Counted from the first letter of the stretch, positions 17,753 to 26,444 are shown. The stretch is DNA of 47,081 nt from Anaerolineaceae bacterium (GCA_018056725.1 JAGPFF010000014.1:1-47081), one strand, 5' to 3'. Numbers and translations: made by a program. Notes: a model not told the origin generated them from the sequence alone.

Positions 17753-18049
17753 ATGGCATTTCTACCTACGTCACGCACCGGCAAGATCGCGCTGGGGCTG
17801 TTTCTAGTCTTCCTGTTGCTATTAGGGGCAGTGCTCATCCTTTACAACATGCTGGGTTACCCCTCCACAGGAATTGCCGGTGTGCTTGGGTACATCACCG
17901 CTGCCGCCGCCCTGCTCACCCTCCTCAGCAGCCTGGCAGCCATCATTGTGAGAGATGAACGTTCCATCTCTGTCGTCGTTGCTTTGATTACCACCTTCGT
18001 GGTCACCGCTACGCTGGTGGTTGATATTATCAATGCCGGGTTACTTTAA
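17753..18049 (+). CDS. Small three-helix membrane protein, unknown function
   Basis: A 98-residue hydrophobic protein with three predicted transmembrane helices (about 10-32, 42-65, 73-95) joined by short loops, one with RDER. No family is recognised. The start is supported by GGAGG 7 nt before the ATG. The leader also holds GGAGG (17724) and CCTCC (17735-17739), so the CCTCC can pair with the upstream copy or compete for the ribosome-binding site. The DinB-like gene follows after 18 bp, suggesting an operon. Confidence 0.6.
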   Translation: MAFLPTSRTGKIALGLFLVFLLLLGAVLILYNMLGYPSTGIAGVLGYITAAAALLTLLSSLAAIIVRDERSISVVVALITTFVVTATLVVDIINAGLL

Positions 18050-18067
18050 CTTACAATCGGAGGAACA

Positions 18068-18553
18068 ATGAGTGAATCGGAACATCTGGCACAGGCACTG
18101 ACTGATCTGCTGCTGGAGGAGGAAAACGGTTGGTTTCTATCCGTCTTCCCAGCGCTTGAAGGTCTGAGCGCAGCTCAGGCAGCACAGTCACCAGGAGAGA
18201 AATTCAACAGCCCCTGGGCAATCGTCCGCCACATGACGTATTGGATGACGGCGGTGCTGTACCGCCTTCAAGAGCTGGATCCTTCCACCCGGCTCGGTGA
18301 GGACTGGCTGCCACTCTCTGACCCAGACAGCGAAGAAGCCTGGGCAATGGACAAGGCAAGGCTGGCAGAAATTACCCGCGAGCTGGCTGATCTGGTGCGT
18401 AGAACCGACAGTGACTGGCTGGAGCAAATGTACCGGGAAGGAAGACCCAGCCGCAGGCAGGTAATCCAGGGGCTCATTGGACATAACTGCTACCACACCA
18501 ACGAAATCATCAGCATGCGGCACATGCTGGGTTACTGGCTGGATCAAACATAA
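18068..18553 (+). CDS. DinB-family four-helix metal-binding protein
   Basis: A 161-residue helical protein with the DinB/YfiT-like fold. The three expected metal-binding histidines are H55 (AIVRHMTYW), H139 and H143 (GHNCYHTNEIISMR). Family members include bacillithiol-type thiol transferases and many uncharacterised proteins; no specific substrate can be given. It has a good ribosome-binding site (GGAGGAACA before the ATG) and lies 18 bp after the small membrane protein. Confidence 0.8.
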   Translation: MSESEHLAQALTDLLLEEENGWFLSVFPALEGLSAAQAAQSPGEKFNSPWAIVRHMTYWMTAVLYRLQELDPSTRLGEDWLPLSDPDSEEAWAMDKARLAEITRELADLVRRTDSDWLEQMYREGRPSRRQVIQGLIGHNCYHTNEIISMRHMLGYWLDQT

Positions 18554-18595
18554 GAAGAAAAATAAATCTTCGGATTGGGAGATTTAGCGATTGCG

Positions 18596-18624
18596 TTGAC
18601 ACACTTCGCTGGATGGGGTATCCT
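18596..18624 (+). promoter_or_regulatory. Promoter of SRP RNA
   Basis: TTGACA (18596-18601) and TATCCT (18619-18624) with a 17-bp spacer, placed about 6-8 nt before the SRP RNA 5' end. Confidence 0.75.
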
Positions 18625-18629
18625 TAACC

Positions 18630-18742
18630 TCGCGTTCCGGATGGGACCGGCGCGGCAGAGTCCTGCGAACCCCGCCAGGTCCGAGAGGAAGCAGCGGTAA
18701 GGAGGATACTCTGGGCGCCGCCGGCAAACCTGTCCGGACGCA
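18630..18742 (+). ncRNA. ffs: Signal recognition particle RNA (small bacterial type)
   Basis: Contains the conserved SRP domain IV: CCCGCCAGGTCC, the tetraloop region GAGAGG, then AAGCAGCGGTAAGG, which forms the Ffh-binding internal loops. The ends pair: GCGTTCCGGA near 18632 with TCCGGACGC ending near 18741 (one bulged T). The length of about 110 nt fits the 4.5S-like class without an Alu domain. A promoter lies immediately upstream and a short T-run (CTTTT) follows. The exact ends are estimates from the pairing. Confidence 0.9.
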
Positions 18743-18764
18743 CTTTTACCCGTCACGGAGAAAG

Positions 18765-19673
18765 ATGCAAACATCCTCCACACCACCTGTATGCGATTAC
18801 GAAGGATCTGATTATCAGCAGCGCTTTTGGGATGAAGGCGGACGAGCTTATGAAGATGGCTGTGAAGCCGTCGCGCTCAAGCGCCTCCTCCCTGATCAGG
18901 GGCAGCACTTGTTGGAGCTTGGCGCCGGAGCGGGACGGAATACACCCCGTTATGTGGGGTATCAAAAAATTACGCTGCTCGATTACTCAACCACACAATT
19001 ACAGCAAGCTCAAGCCCGGTTAGGGCGCACGGCTCGTTATCGCTACGTTGCCGCGGATATTTATCGCCTGCCTTTTGCCAGTGGCGTCTTTGATGGCGCA
19101 ACGATGATCCGCACCTTGCACCACATGGCGCAACCGGAGTTGGCGCTGGCGCAGGCGCGCCGGGTATTAGCGCCGGGTGCCACGTTTATTCTGGAATACG
19201 CCAACAAGCGTAACCTGAAGTCCATGCTGCGTTACGGGCTCAAACGGCAGAGTTGGTCACCTTACACCCATGAGGCAGTGGAATATCTTCCGCTCAATTT
19301 TGACTTCCATCCCGCAGCCATCCGCGCAGAAATGCGCACGGCGGGGTTTCACATTGAACGTACCCTCACCGTCAGCCATCTGCGCATCGGGCTGCTGAAG
19401 AAGATCCTTCCAACCCGGCTGCTGGTCGGTTTGGACAGTATATTCTCTCTGACCGGTAACTGGTGGCAGCTCACACCCAGCGTTTTCCTCAAAGCAGTCG
19501 CTTCCTCAACAGGATCCAGGGCAGCCGATGAGGAGTTCTTTGCCTGTCCCGCCTGCGGGGAACTTTTGACGGATACACCGCCACGGATTCAGTGTTCTGC
19601 CTGTGGCAGAGAGTATCCGGTGATCGATGGCATCTATGATTTCCGGCTGGACCCACCTGAAGGAAAAGAGTGA
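18765..19673 (+). CDS. Class I SAM methyltransferase with C-terminal Trm112-like zinc ribbon
   Basis: A 302-residue protein. The N-terminal Methyltransf_11-type domain has the SAM-binding motif LLELGAGAGRN (49-59), DYSTTQLQQA as the acidic second strand, and AADIYRLPFASGVFD. The C-terminus carries CPAC (261-264) and CSAC (277-280) in a Trm112-like zinc ribbon with YPVIDGIYDF. Substrate unknown; a lipid/quinone or small-molecule methyltransferase is possible. GGAG precedes the ATG by 6 nt. The uvrD gene begins 3 bp after the stop, so they are probably cotranscribed. Confidence 0.85.
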   Translation: MQTSSTPPVCDYEGSDYQQRFWDEGGRAYEDGCEAVALKRLLPDQGQHLLELGAGAGRNTPRYVGYQKITLLDYSTTQLQQAQARLGRTARYRYVAADIYRLPFASGVFDGATMIRTLHHMAQPELALAQARRVLAPGATFILEYANKRNLKSMLRYGLKRQSWSPYTHEAVEYLPLNFDFHPAAIRAEMRTAGFHIERTLTVSHLRIGLLKKILPTRLLVGLDSIFSLTGNWWQLTPSVFLKAVASSTGSRAADEEFFACPACGELLTDTPPRIQCSACGREYPVIDGIYDFRLDPPEGKE

Positions 19674-19676
19674 ACC

Positions 19677-21905
19677 ATGGCAGACCCGCTGCTTAATGAC
19701 CTGAACCGACAACAGCAACTCGCGGTTACCGCCGGCAACGGGCAGATTTTGGTGCTGGCTGGACCAGGATCCGGAAAGACGCGCGTGCTTACCCGCCGCC
19801 TGGCTTATCTGGTGGAAAGGCAGCGCATACCCACTTACAATATCATCGCCGTTACCTTCACCAACAAGGCAGCTCGCGAGATGGAAAACCGCGTGAGTCA
19901 CTTGCTCCAAGTGCATCTGGAGGGTACCTGGCTGGGAACATTCCATGCCATGTGCGCACGACTCCTCCGCAATGAATCAGATTTTCTCCCGTTTAAATCC
20001 AATTTTGTCATTTTTGATTCAGATGATCAGGAGAGCCTGATCAAGAGGGCAATCCGCGAACTAAACATTGATGAAAAAACTCATCGTCCGGCAGGTATCC
20101 ACGCTGCCATTTCCGCGGCAAAAAATGATTTGCTGCTTCCGGAAGAAATGCCCGTCATCACATATCGCGACGAAGTGGTCAAGCGGGTCTATGCGCGTTA
20201 CCAATCCATGCTGGTGACAAATAACGCCGTCGACTTTGACGACCTGCTGCTGCTCGCCGCCCGCCTGCTGCGGGAAAACCCCGGTGTGGCAGAGCGCTAC
20301 GCAAGGCGCTTTCAGCATGTGCTGGTAGATGAATTTCAAGACACCAATCTGGCACAATACGAATTGATCAAACAATTAGGTGCCTTCCACAAGAACCTCT
20401 TCGTGGTCGGAGATGAGGACCAATCCATTTACCGCTGGCGCGGCGCAGATTATCGCAATGTGGAGCGCTTCAAGAAAGATTTCAAGGGTTGCCAGGTCAT
20501 CCTGCTGGAGCAGAATTATCGCTCCACCCAGAACCTGCTGGATGCCGCCAGTCAGGTCATCAACCGCAATCAAAACCGCACCCCCAAACATCTTTTCACC
20601 GAACAAGGAAAGGGAAATAAACTGGTTCAGTTTACCGCCGTGGATGATATTGCCGAGGCAGCCTTTGTTGTGGATACCATCCAGCAATACCTGTCTTCCG
20701 GACGAGCCAGACCGGGTGATTTCGCAGTGATGTACCGGACGAATGCCCAGTCCCGCCTGCTTGAAGAGGCGCTCATTCATGCCCGCCTGCCTTACCGCCT
20801 GGTGGGGGCACTGCGCTTCTACGGACGGCGCGAAGTTAAGGATTTGATCGCTTTTCTGCGATTGGTGGAAAATCCCGATGATGAGGTAAGCCTGATGCGG
20901 GTTATTGGCGTACCGCCGCGCGGGATTGGTGAAAAAACGCTGCTGGCGCTACAAAACGCAGCCTTCCGCAATGGAGTGAGCCTGGGGAACATCCTGCTTG
21001 ACCTCGGCAGACAGGGCGAGGATTCGGCGTATTTTGCAGAAATGGGAAGATCCGCCTCCATTCTGGCGGATTTCGGCGGGATGCTTTCTGATTGGGTGGA
21101 TGCCCGCGACCAGGTTTCAATTGTCGCTTTATTCGATCGCATCATCAACGATACCGGCTACGAACCTTATATCAACGATCAATCTGAAGAAGGCAACGAC
21201 CGTTGGGAAAACGTGCAAGAGCTGCGCCGTCTGGCTTATGATTTTGAAGAAAAAGGGCTGACCGATTTTTTGCAGAACCTGGCACTCGTTTCCGACCAGG
21301 ATACACTGCCTGCTGAAGGGGCACCTTCCGCTGCGGCGCAGGCTGGCGCGGTGACATTGCTGACCCTGCATGCTGCCAAGGGACTTGAGTTCAACCAGGT
21401 GTTCATCATCGGGTTGGATGAGGGCTTGCTGCCGCACAGCCGCAGCCGAGACGACCCCGAAGAGATGGCGGAAGAGCGGCGTCTGTTCTATGTGGGCATG
21501 ACGCGCGCAAAAACGCAGCTTTACCTGGTTCGGGCGGAACGCCGCTCCAGTTTTGGCAGCTATGAATACAGCGAGCCTTCACGCTTTTTGGAGGATATTG
21601 ATGACAGTCTGATCCTCAGCCAGGGAAAACGGAACAGCTCACGCCGCGAACTCTTCATGAAGGATATGCGCTGGTCAACCAGCGGTGTTACAGCAACCAC
21701 CCGGCAGCGTGAGACCCGTCTGATCCTTAATCCGGAGACGCGCTACAAACCCGGAATGCGCGTGCGCAATGCCGCCTGGGGGGAGGGATTGGTGCTGGAA
21801 AGCCGGGTTGATGCCGATGGCGAAGAAACGGTGGATATTCACTTCGAGTCAGTGGGGTTCAAGCGGGTGCTGGCTTCGCTTGCTAATCTGGAAATCCTTT
21901 CCTGA
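19677..21905 (+). CDS. pcrA: ATP-dependent DNA helicase PcrA/UvrD
   Basis: A 742-residue superfamily 1A 3'-5' helicase used in repair and replication-conflict resolution. The Q motif NRQQQLAV, Walker A AGPGSGKTR (28-36), motif II VDEFQDTN, motif III VGDEDQSIYRWRGAD, motif IV QNYRSTQNLL, motif V LLTLHAAKGLEF and motif VI EERRLFYVGMTRAK are all present. The C-terminus (YKPGMRVRNAAWGEGLVLES) is a tudor-like domain as in PcrA, which binds RNA polymerase. The stop codon lies inside the outer arm of the long inverted repeat that follows. Confidence 0.95.
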   Translation: MADPLLNDLNRQQQLAVTAGNGQILVLAGPGSGKTRVLTRRLAYLVERQRIPTYNIIAVTFTNKAAREMENRVSHLLQVHLEGTWLGTFHAMCARLLRNESDFLPFKSNFVIFDSDDQESLIKRAIRELNIDEKTHRPAGIHAAISAAKNDLLLPEEMPVITYRDEVVKRVYARYQSMLVTNNAVDFDDLLLLAARLLRENPGVAERYARRFQHVLVDEFQDTNLAQYELIKQLGAFHKNLFVVGDEDQSIYRWRGADYRNVERFKKDFKGCQVILLEQNYRSTQNLLDAASQVINRNQNRTPKHLFTEQGKGNKLVQFTAVDDIAEAAFVVDTIQQYLSSGRARPGDFAVMYRTNAQSRLLEEALIHARLPYRLVGALRFYGRREVKDLIAFLRLVENPDDEVSLMRVIGVPPRGIGEKTLLALQNAAFRNGVSLGNILLDLGRQGEDSAYFAEMGRSASILADFGGMLSDWVDARDQVSIVALFDRIINDTGYEPYINDQSEEGNDRWENVQELRRLAYDFEEKGLTDFLQNLALVSDQDTLPAEGAPSAAAQAGAVTLLTLHAAKGLEFNQVFIIGLDEGLLPHSRSRDDPEEMAEERRLFYVGMTRAKTQLYLVRAERRSSFGSYEYSEPSRFLEDIDDSLILSQGKRNSSRRELFMKDMRWSTSGVTATTRQRETRLILNPETRYKPGMRVRNAAWGEGLVLESRVDADGEETVDIHFESVGFKRVLASLANLEILS

Positions 21906-22083
21906 TATCACAGCGGGCAAGCCATCACTGGTTTCTCGTGCCGGGCAGGTTCGATTACCAGGTTTTGTTTTGCAGCTGTGGTTTGCAAATTCCCTCTTTT
22001 CCTGAAACCACAGGCTAAAACCTGAATTTTCAGAATCCGTGACCCATGAAAAGCTGCCCTCTCTCTGAAACCAGGCTATCAGG
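21901..22083. repeat. Long nested imperfect inverted repeat after pcrA
   Basis: Five complementary pairs occur in correctly nested order: CCTGATA 21901/TATCAGG 22077, CTGGTTTC 21928/GAAACCAG 22067, GGGCAG 21943/CTGCCC 22054, CAGGTTTT 21959/AAAACCTG 22017, CTGTGGTTT 21976/AAACCACAG 22005, with a 20-nt central loop. The outer arm overlaps the pcrA stop codon. No T-run follows, so it is not a canonical intrinsic terminator. It could be a structured RNA, a 3'-UTR protective fold or a degenerate palindromic element. Confidence 0.55.
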
Positions 22084-22154
22084 AAAAGCATTTCGCCCTT
22101 TCAGGCAGGCACCATAACAGGCAAAATCTTAAATTATTCATAATTTACGTCACA

Positions 22155-22182
22155 CCAGCCAAATTGTGAGAAAATTTGCTGG
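22155..22182. repeat. Inverted repeat upstream of lactate permease
   Basis: CCAGCCAAATT (22155-22165) faces AAATTTGCTGG (22172-22182), a near-perfect dyad around GTGAGA, 180 bp before the permease start. It could be an operator; the regulator is unknown. The rest of 21906-22362 holds the long inverted repeat and no gene. Confidence 0.4.
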
Positions 22183-22362
22183 TTATACATCAAACAAATC
22201 TGATGAAAGCCTTTTACGCCTTATTCTTCAAGGATCAAGCCCGGATAGCAGTGATTTTTTCCAGATTTCCTATCGCTGGAAACAATGACGGAAATCAATT
22301 TACCCTCAATCCGCCAGTAACCACGAAAGACTAACCCCACTAAAATTTTCCCCAGAATCCCT

Positions 22363-23868
22363 ATGAATTATCTGCTCGCCGCCCTCCCCATTCTGCTCGT
22401 CCTCGCCCTGATGCTATTTTTTCATCGTGGTAGCCACCAGGCTGGGTTTGCCGGTTGGCTGGCTGGAATTGCGGTGGCTTTCCTTTTCTTTGGTCTCAAT
22501 GGATCGGTGCTATGGGTCTCGCAGGTTAAGGCACTGCTGCTAACGGTGAATGTGTTGGCGGTTTTATGGCCAGCACTGCTGCTCTACCATATTGTCGACA
22601 ATGCCGGTGGCGTGCGCGCCATCGCCAACGCCCTTCAGCAAATGATTCCGGAACCCGGCTGGCTTTTGGTGGTGCTGGCATGGATGCTCTCACCACTGAT
22701 GGAGAATCTGGCTGGTTTCGGATTACCAATTGCCATTGTGGCACCAATGCTCATCCTCCTCGGGGTGATCCCGGTTCGAGCCGTAGCAGCCGTGGCGGTG
22801 GGGCATAGCTGGGCGGTCAGCCTGGGCGGAATGGCGCTGGCTTTACGCACCATGACCGACATTACCGGTTTGAGTGAAACCGAAGTGTTTCCGTCCGCCG
22901 CCATTCTACTCGGAGTTTGTGTATTACTCACCGGTCTCGCTTCTGCCTGGTTGCTCAACCAGCTTCATTTCTGGAAGCGCATCGTGCTGCTCAGCCTGAT
23001 CGTTGCCCTGACGCAGTTTTTAGTGGGTTATTTTGTCACCATTCCGTTGAGCTCCTTCTCCGCGGCGATTGTTGGCGTACTCGCAGGAATGCTGCTGGGT
23101 ATGCGCCCTCCTGGCGAGAAAATCCGCGCGGAGATGACCCCTCAACTGCAAGGCGGTCTGGTTGCTTACGGCTTCCTCTTCATCAGCATCATCCTGGTCT
23201 CGGTGATCCAACCACTCAATAGCTGGCTGGCGGGGGTCAGACTCAATTCCAACTTCCCGGAGGTGGTAACGAATCACGGAGTGGTTACCGCCGCTGGACC
23301 TGGTTTTATCTACAAGCCTTTCACTCACCCCGGGGTCTGGATTTTGCTCAGTGCTCTTGTGGCTCTCCTGCTTTTGCCGCGCATTACGCATTCAGAAAAA
23401 ACCAATCTTGGCGCGGCGCTCGCAGCCACCGGACGCTCCGGCTTGCCGGCAACACTGGGCACTATTTTCATGATCGGGCTTTCCACCCTTATGGAACACA
23501 CGGGCATGACGCTGACCATCGCCCGTGGTTTGAGCCAGGCGTTTGGCAATGTGTATCCTCTGGTGGCGCCGCTGGTGGGAGCATTAGGTGCTTTTGCCAC
23601 TGGCAGCAACACCAACTCGAACATTTTATTCGGACCGATGCAAAAGGGTGTCGCCCTACTGCTGAACATCAGTCCGGTGCTGCTGCTCGCCGCGCAGACC
23701 ACCGGTGGGTCTCTGGGCAGCATGATTGCCCCGGCAAAGTTGGCGGTGGGGGGCAGCACGAACGCCATGAAAGGACGCGAAGGGGAGATTCTCCGCATGA
23801 CCCTGCCCATCGGCTTGATCTGTACCTTATTGATTGGGGGACTGGCGTTGATCCTCATCAGCTTGTAG
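22363..23868 (+). CDS. lldP: L-lactate permease family transporter
   Basis: A 501-residue integral membrane protein of the LctP/LldP family, which imports L-lactate (and glycolate) with protons. About 12-13 transmembrane helices are visible, with the family segments NLAGFGLPIAIVAPML, VGHSWAVSLGG and GALGAFATGSNTNSN. It is somewhat shorter than E. coli LldP (551). No lactate dehydrogenase or lldR gene is adjacent. There is no ribosome-binding site before the ATG; a TAAAAT lies 16 nt upstream, so the leader may be very short. The specific substrate is inferred from the family. Confidence 0.88.
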   Translation: MNYLLAALPILLVLALMLFFHRGSHQAGFAGWLAGIAVAFLFFGLNGSVLWVSQVKALLLTVNVLAVLWPALLLYHIVDNAGGVRAIANALQQMIPEPGWLLVVLAWMLSPLMENLAGFGLPIAIVAPMLILLGVIPVRAVAAVAVGHSWAVSLGGMALALRTMTDITGLSETEVFPSAAILLGVCVLLTGLASAWLLNQLHFWKRIVLLSLIVALTQFLVGYFVTIPLSSFSAAIVGVLAGMLLGMRPPGEKIRAEMTPQLQGGLVAYGFLFISIILVSVIQPLNSWLAGVRLNSNFPEVVTNHGVVTAAGPGFIYKPFTHPGVWILLSALVALLLLPRITHSEKTNLGAALAATGRSGLPATLGTIFMIGLSTLMEHTGMTLTIARGLSQAFGNVYPLVAPLVGALGAFATGSNTNSNILFGPMQKGVALLLNISPVLLLAAQTTGGSLGSMIAPAKLAVGGSTNAMKGREGEILRMTLPIGLICTLLIGGLALILISL

Positions 23869-23939
23869 GTTTGAGGGAGACCAATTGAGAGTCTGGAGGA
23901 TTTGTTTTGATCTCCACAATCTCTCCATGAATTCTGTTT

Positions 23940-23977
23940 AAAAAAAGAAACCGGGCTTCAATCATGAAAAACCCGGT
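23940..23977 (-). terminator. Intrinsic terminator of mrp
   Basis: Minus strand: ACCGGG pairs with CCCGGT across a 16-nt loop, followed by TTCTTTTTTT. It starts 22 bp after the mrp stop. Confidence 0.7.
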
Positions 23978-23999
23978 CTTCCTATTTGGTTAATGAAAG

Positions 24000-25037
24000 T
24001 TAATTCAATATCTCGGTCAGGGGCTCCAGCTCCGGCGAATTGTAGGCTTCAATCCTGCCGGCATCTCCGAGCAGGGTAATCTGAGAGTCGATCGCCAGGC
24101 GTGCGGTGCGGGTGGTGCCAATGGCAGCCGCGAGTTCCTCCACGTGACTTGGACCAAAAATTTCATGCCTGACTCCGCTCTCGGCGCAGGGGTAAAAGCT
24201 CATGTTTTCCACCACGCCGAGCACGGGAATACCAAGCTGTTTAAGCATCGAATCCGCCTTACGTACCACCAACCCGGCAAGTTGTTGCGGGGTCGACACC
24301 ATCACCACGCCATTAACGGGCAGGGTTTGCATCACGGTCAACGCCGCATCCGAGGTGCCGGGGGGCAGGTCCACCAGGAGCACATCCAAAGTGCCCCACA
24401 AAACATCATTCCAGAATTGCTTGATGATGCCGCCGATGAGTGGACCGCGCCAGATGATGGCGACCTCTTCGGTGGGCACGAGCAGGTTGGCTGACATGAC
24501 GCGAATGCCAGTTGAAGTGATCGAAGGTAAAATGCCCTGATCACTGCCACGCGCGCCCCCTGCCGGCAAGCCAAAGAGCTTGGGAATACTGGGTCCGGTA
24601 ATGTCTGCATCCAGGATGCCGACCTTTTTTCCCTGGCAGGCGAGCTGGCAAGCCAGCAGCGCGGTGACCGAAGATTTGCCCACGCCACCTTTCCCGCTCA
24701 TCACTGCTACCACCCGACCAATTTTATTCAAGTCTTTCAACCGGGGACCTTGTGGTGCGGTCTTGCTAAAGACGGATTGGCGTTCATCTGCGGTCATCTC
24801 GCTCAGCGTGATGTGAACATCTTTAACCCCTTCCATCTTCATCACGGCGGCTTTGGCATCTTCTTCAATCTTGCCCTTCAACGGGCAGCCGGTAACCGTG
24901 AGCGCAATCGTGAAGGAGACAAGGTTATCTGGCGAAACTTTTACGTCCCGGATCATCCCCAATTCTACAAGGTTGCGCCCCAATTCGGGATCCAAAACCC
25001 CGGATAATACGTCTAATATTTGATTTTCTGTGATCAT
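24000..25037 (-). CDS. mrp: Mrp/NBP35-family iron-sulfur carrier ATPase
   Basis: A 345-residue P-loop ATPase that carries or transfers Fe-S clusters. The N-terminal MIP18/DUF59 domain (about 1-90; VLDPELGRNLVELGM, TVTGCPLK) precedes the deviant Walker A SGKGGVGKS at 114-122 and ADITGPSIPKLFG. The usual C-terminal CxxC cluster motif is reduced to PCAESG after VENMSFY, a single cysteine, as in the CPDTG-type subfamily; how that class holds a cluster is less clear. GGAG stands 4 nt before the ATG. It diverges from the GerMN lipoprotein. Confidence 0.9.
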   Translation of the reverse strand: MITENQILDVLSGVLDPELGRNLVELGMIRDVKVSPDNLVSFTIALTVTGCPLKGKIEEDAKAAVMKMEGVKDVHITLSEMTADERQSVFSKTAPQGPRLKDLNKIGRVVAVMSGKGGVGKSSVTALLACQLACQGKKVGILDADITGPSIPKLFGLPAGGARGSDQGILPSITSTGIRVMSANLLVPTEEVAIIWRGPLIGGIIKQFWNDVLWGTLDVLLVDLPPGTSDAALTVMQTLPVNGVVMVSTPQQLAGLVVRKADSMLKQLGIPVLGVVENMSFYPCAESGVRHEIFGPSHVEELAAAIGTTRTARLAIDSQITLLGDAGRIEAYNSPELEPLTEILN

Positions 25038-25081
25038 TTCACTCCGTCAGTGATTGAAATGTGCTTCATAAAACGCATCTC

Positions 25082-25089
25082 ATTATAAT
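25082..25089. promoter_or_regulatory. Overlapping divergent -10 boxes (mrp / GerMN lipoprotein)
   Basis: The palindrome CATTATAATG contains TATAAT on both strands: plus 25084-25089 (27 nt before the lipoprotein ATG) and minus 25082-25087 (45 nt before mrp). Neither has a clear -35 box. One symmetric element could drive both genes. Confidence 0.5.
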
Positions 25090-25115
25090 GGATATATAAA
25101 TCGGGAGGTGTATTC

Positions 25116-25709
25116 ATGAAAAAAAAGATGCCTTTCTTTCTTCTTGCCCTTGCCTTCCTGATCATGGCTTGCAGTATCACTTTCAACCTGGGCAATGCCA
25201 AGCCGGCATCACCGCCCTCCAACCCCAATTATCCCTCCCTCCCCACCGCAACCTTATTTCCCTCCCCCACTTTTGTGATCTCTTCCCCGACTCCCCCTCC
25301 TACCTTGCGTGAGATTACGGTCTATTTTATGGACGAGAACCGTTTTATCGCCGGGACGGAGCCCTATGAGGTGGCAGTTACCCGCACCACCACCAGCGAT
25401 AACCTGCCGCTCGCCGTGCTGGAAGCCTACTTTGCCGGTCCTGCAGTGGAGGAATATCAGCTTGGATTGCGCATGCTTGGCAGCGGTTTTACAACTGTTC
25501 GCCAGTTCAGCATTGAGGATGGTATTGCCCGAGTTTATTTAGGCGGAACTTGTACCAATAATGGCGCCGCCTATTCCGTCGCCGCACTGATCATGAAAAA
25601 CCTTTCCCAATTTCCCGAAATAAGCGCGGTCAAGATTTACGATGAAAACAACGACACCCTCGACCCCGATTCGCAGTACAGTTCACTGCCTTATTGCCTT
25701 GAGCCATAG
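25116..25709 (+). CDS. GerMN-domain lipoprotein
   Basis: A 197-residue exported lipoprotein: signal with lipobox LIMAC (C19), a Pro/Ser/Thr-rich linker (about 28-65), then a GerMN domain (about 65-190) with REITVYFMDENRF, LAVLEAYFAGP, IEDGIARVYL and NLSQFPEISAVKI. GerMN domains occur in spore germination protein GerM and in many non-sporulating envelope lipoproteins, so no sporulation role should be read from it. GGGAGG stands 7 nt before the ATG. Confidence 0.82.
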   Translation: MKKKMPFFLLALAFLIMACSITFNLGNAKPASPPSNPNYPSLPTATLFPSPTFVISSPTPPPTLREITVYFMDENRFIAGTEPYEVAVTRTTTSDNLPLAVLEAYFAGPAVEEYQLGLRMLGSGFTTVRQFSIEDGIARVYLGGTCTNNGAAYSVAALIMKNLSQFPEISAVKIYDENNDTLDPDSQYSSLPYCLEP

Positions 25710-25766
25710 GTGGAAAACGGAATCGGTTACTGGCAGCAGGATTCCTCCCTGCTGCCATTTTTTGTC

Positions 25767-25775
25767 TGATATAAT
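25767..25775 (+). promoter_or_regulatory. Extended -10 promoter of SGNH hydrolase
   Basis: TGATATAAT is an extended -10 (TGnTATAAT). The ATG at 25782 follows by exactly 6 nt with no ribosome-binding site, implying a leaderless mRNA. A -35 box is not evident. Confidence 0.6.
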
Positions 25776-25781
25776 GCAATT

Positions 25782-26444
25782 ATGACGATTACGATCCTTT
25801 CTATTGCTTTTAGTATTACGTTGATTTTTCTGGCGCTCAGCCGTTTGGCGGTGGAGCGCGTGGAACAAAATCATTATGCTCAGCGCGCCGATTTCTTCCA
25901 TCATTATCGGGTTAAAGAAGGGGATATCGTTTTTCTGGGCGACAGTATTACGGATGGTGGCTGTTGGGAAGAGATGTTGCCGGGTGTACCGCTTAAAAAC
26001 CGCGGTATTAATGCTGATGATACCGTGGGGGTGATCAAACGCCTGGATGACATCGTCATGCCAAAACCGCGGGCTATTTTTTTGCTCATTGGCACCAACG
26101 ACCTGCCATGGTTTGTCCACCGCAAGAATAGTGAAATCCTTAAGAACTATAATCAGATCCTGAGTCGGTGCAGGGAGCTTTCCCCATCCACCCAGGTGTT
26201 TGTACAATCCCTCCTTCCACGGACTAAGAGCTACGCCAAGCGCATTCAAATTATCAACACTGCCCTGGAAGAGCTGGCTGTCAGGCACGGCTATACCTTT
26301 ATCAACCTTTACCCCTCTTTCGCGGACGAAAATGGTTGCCTGCAAAAAAATTTGACCAATGACAACCTTCACTTAATGGCGGCAGGATACCTCCGCTGGG
26401 TTGAAATTCTGCAACCTTACATTGACGACTTAATGCGCCCTTAA
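25782..26444 (+). CDS. SGNH/GDSL-family hydrolase, membrane-anchored
   Basis: A 220-residue esterase/lipase-type hydrolase. An N-terminal hydrophobic helix (1-21) should act as an anchor. Block I is FLGDSITDGG with catalytic S55, block III LIGTNDLPW, and block V DNLHLMAAGY with the catalytic Asp and His. Family members deacylate lipids, polysaccharides or platelet-activating factor analogues; the substrate here is unknown. Start supported by the -10 box 6 nt upstream rather than by a ribosome-binding site. Confidence 0.85.
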   Translation: MTITILSIAFSITLIFLALSRLAVERVEQNHYAQRADFFHHYRVKEGDIVFLGDSITDGGCWEEMLPGVPLKNRGINADDTVGVIKRLDDIVMPKPRAIFLLIGTNDLPWFVHRKNSEILKNYNQILSRCRELSPSTQVFVQSLLPRTKSYAKRIQIINTALEELAVRHGYTFINLYPSFADENGCLQKNLTNDNLHLMAAGYLRWVEILQPYIDDLMRP

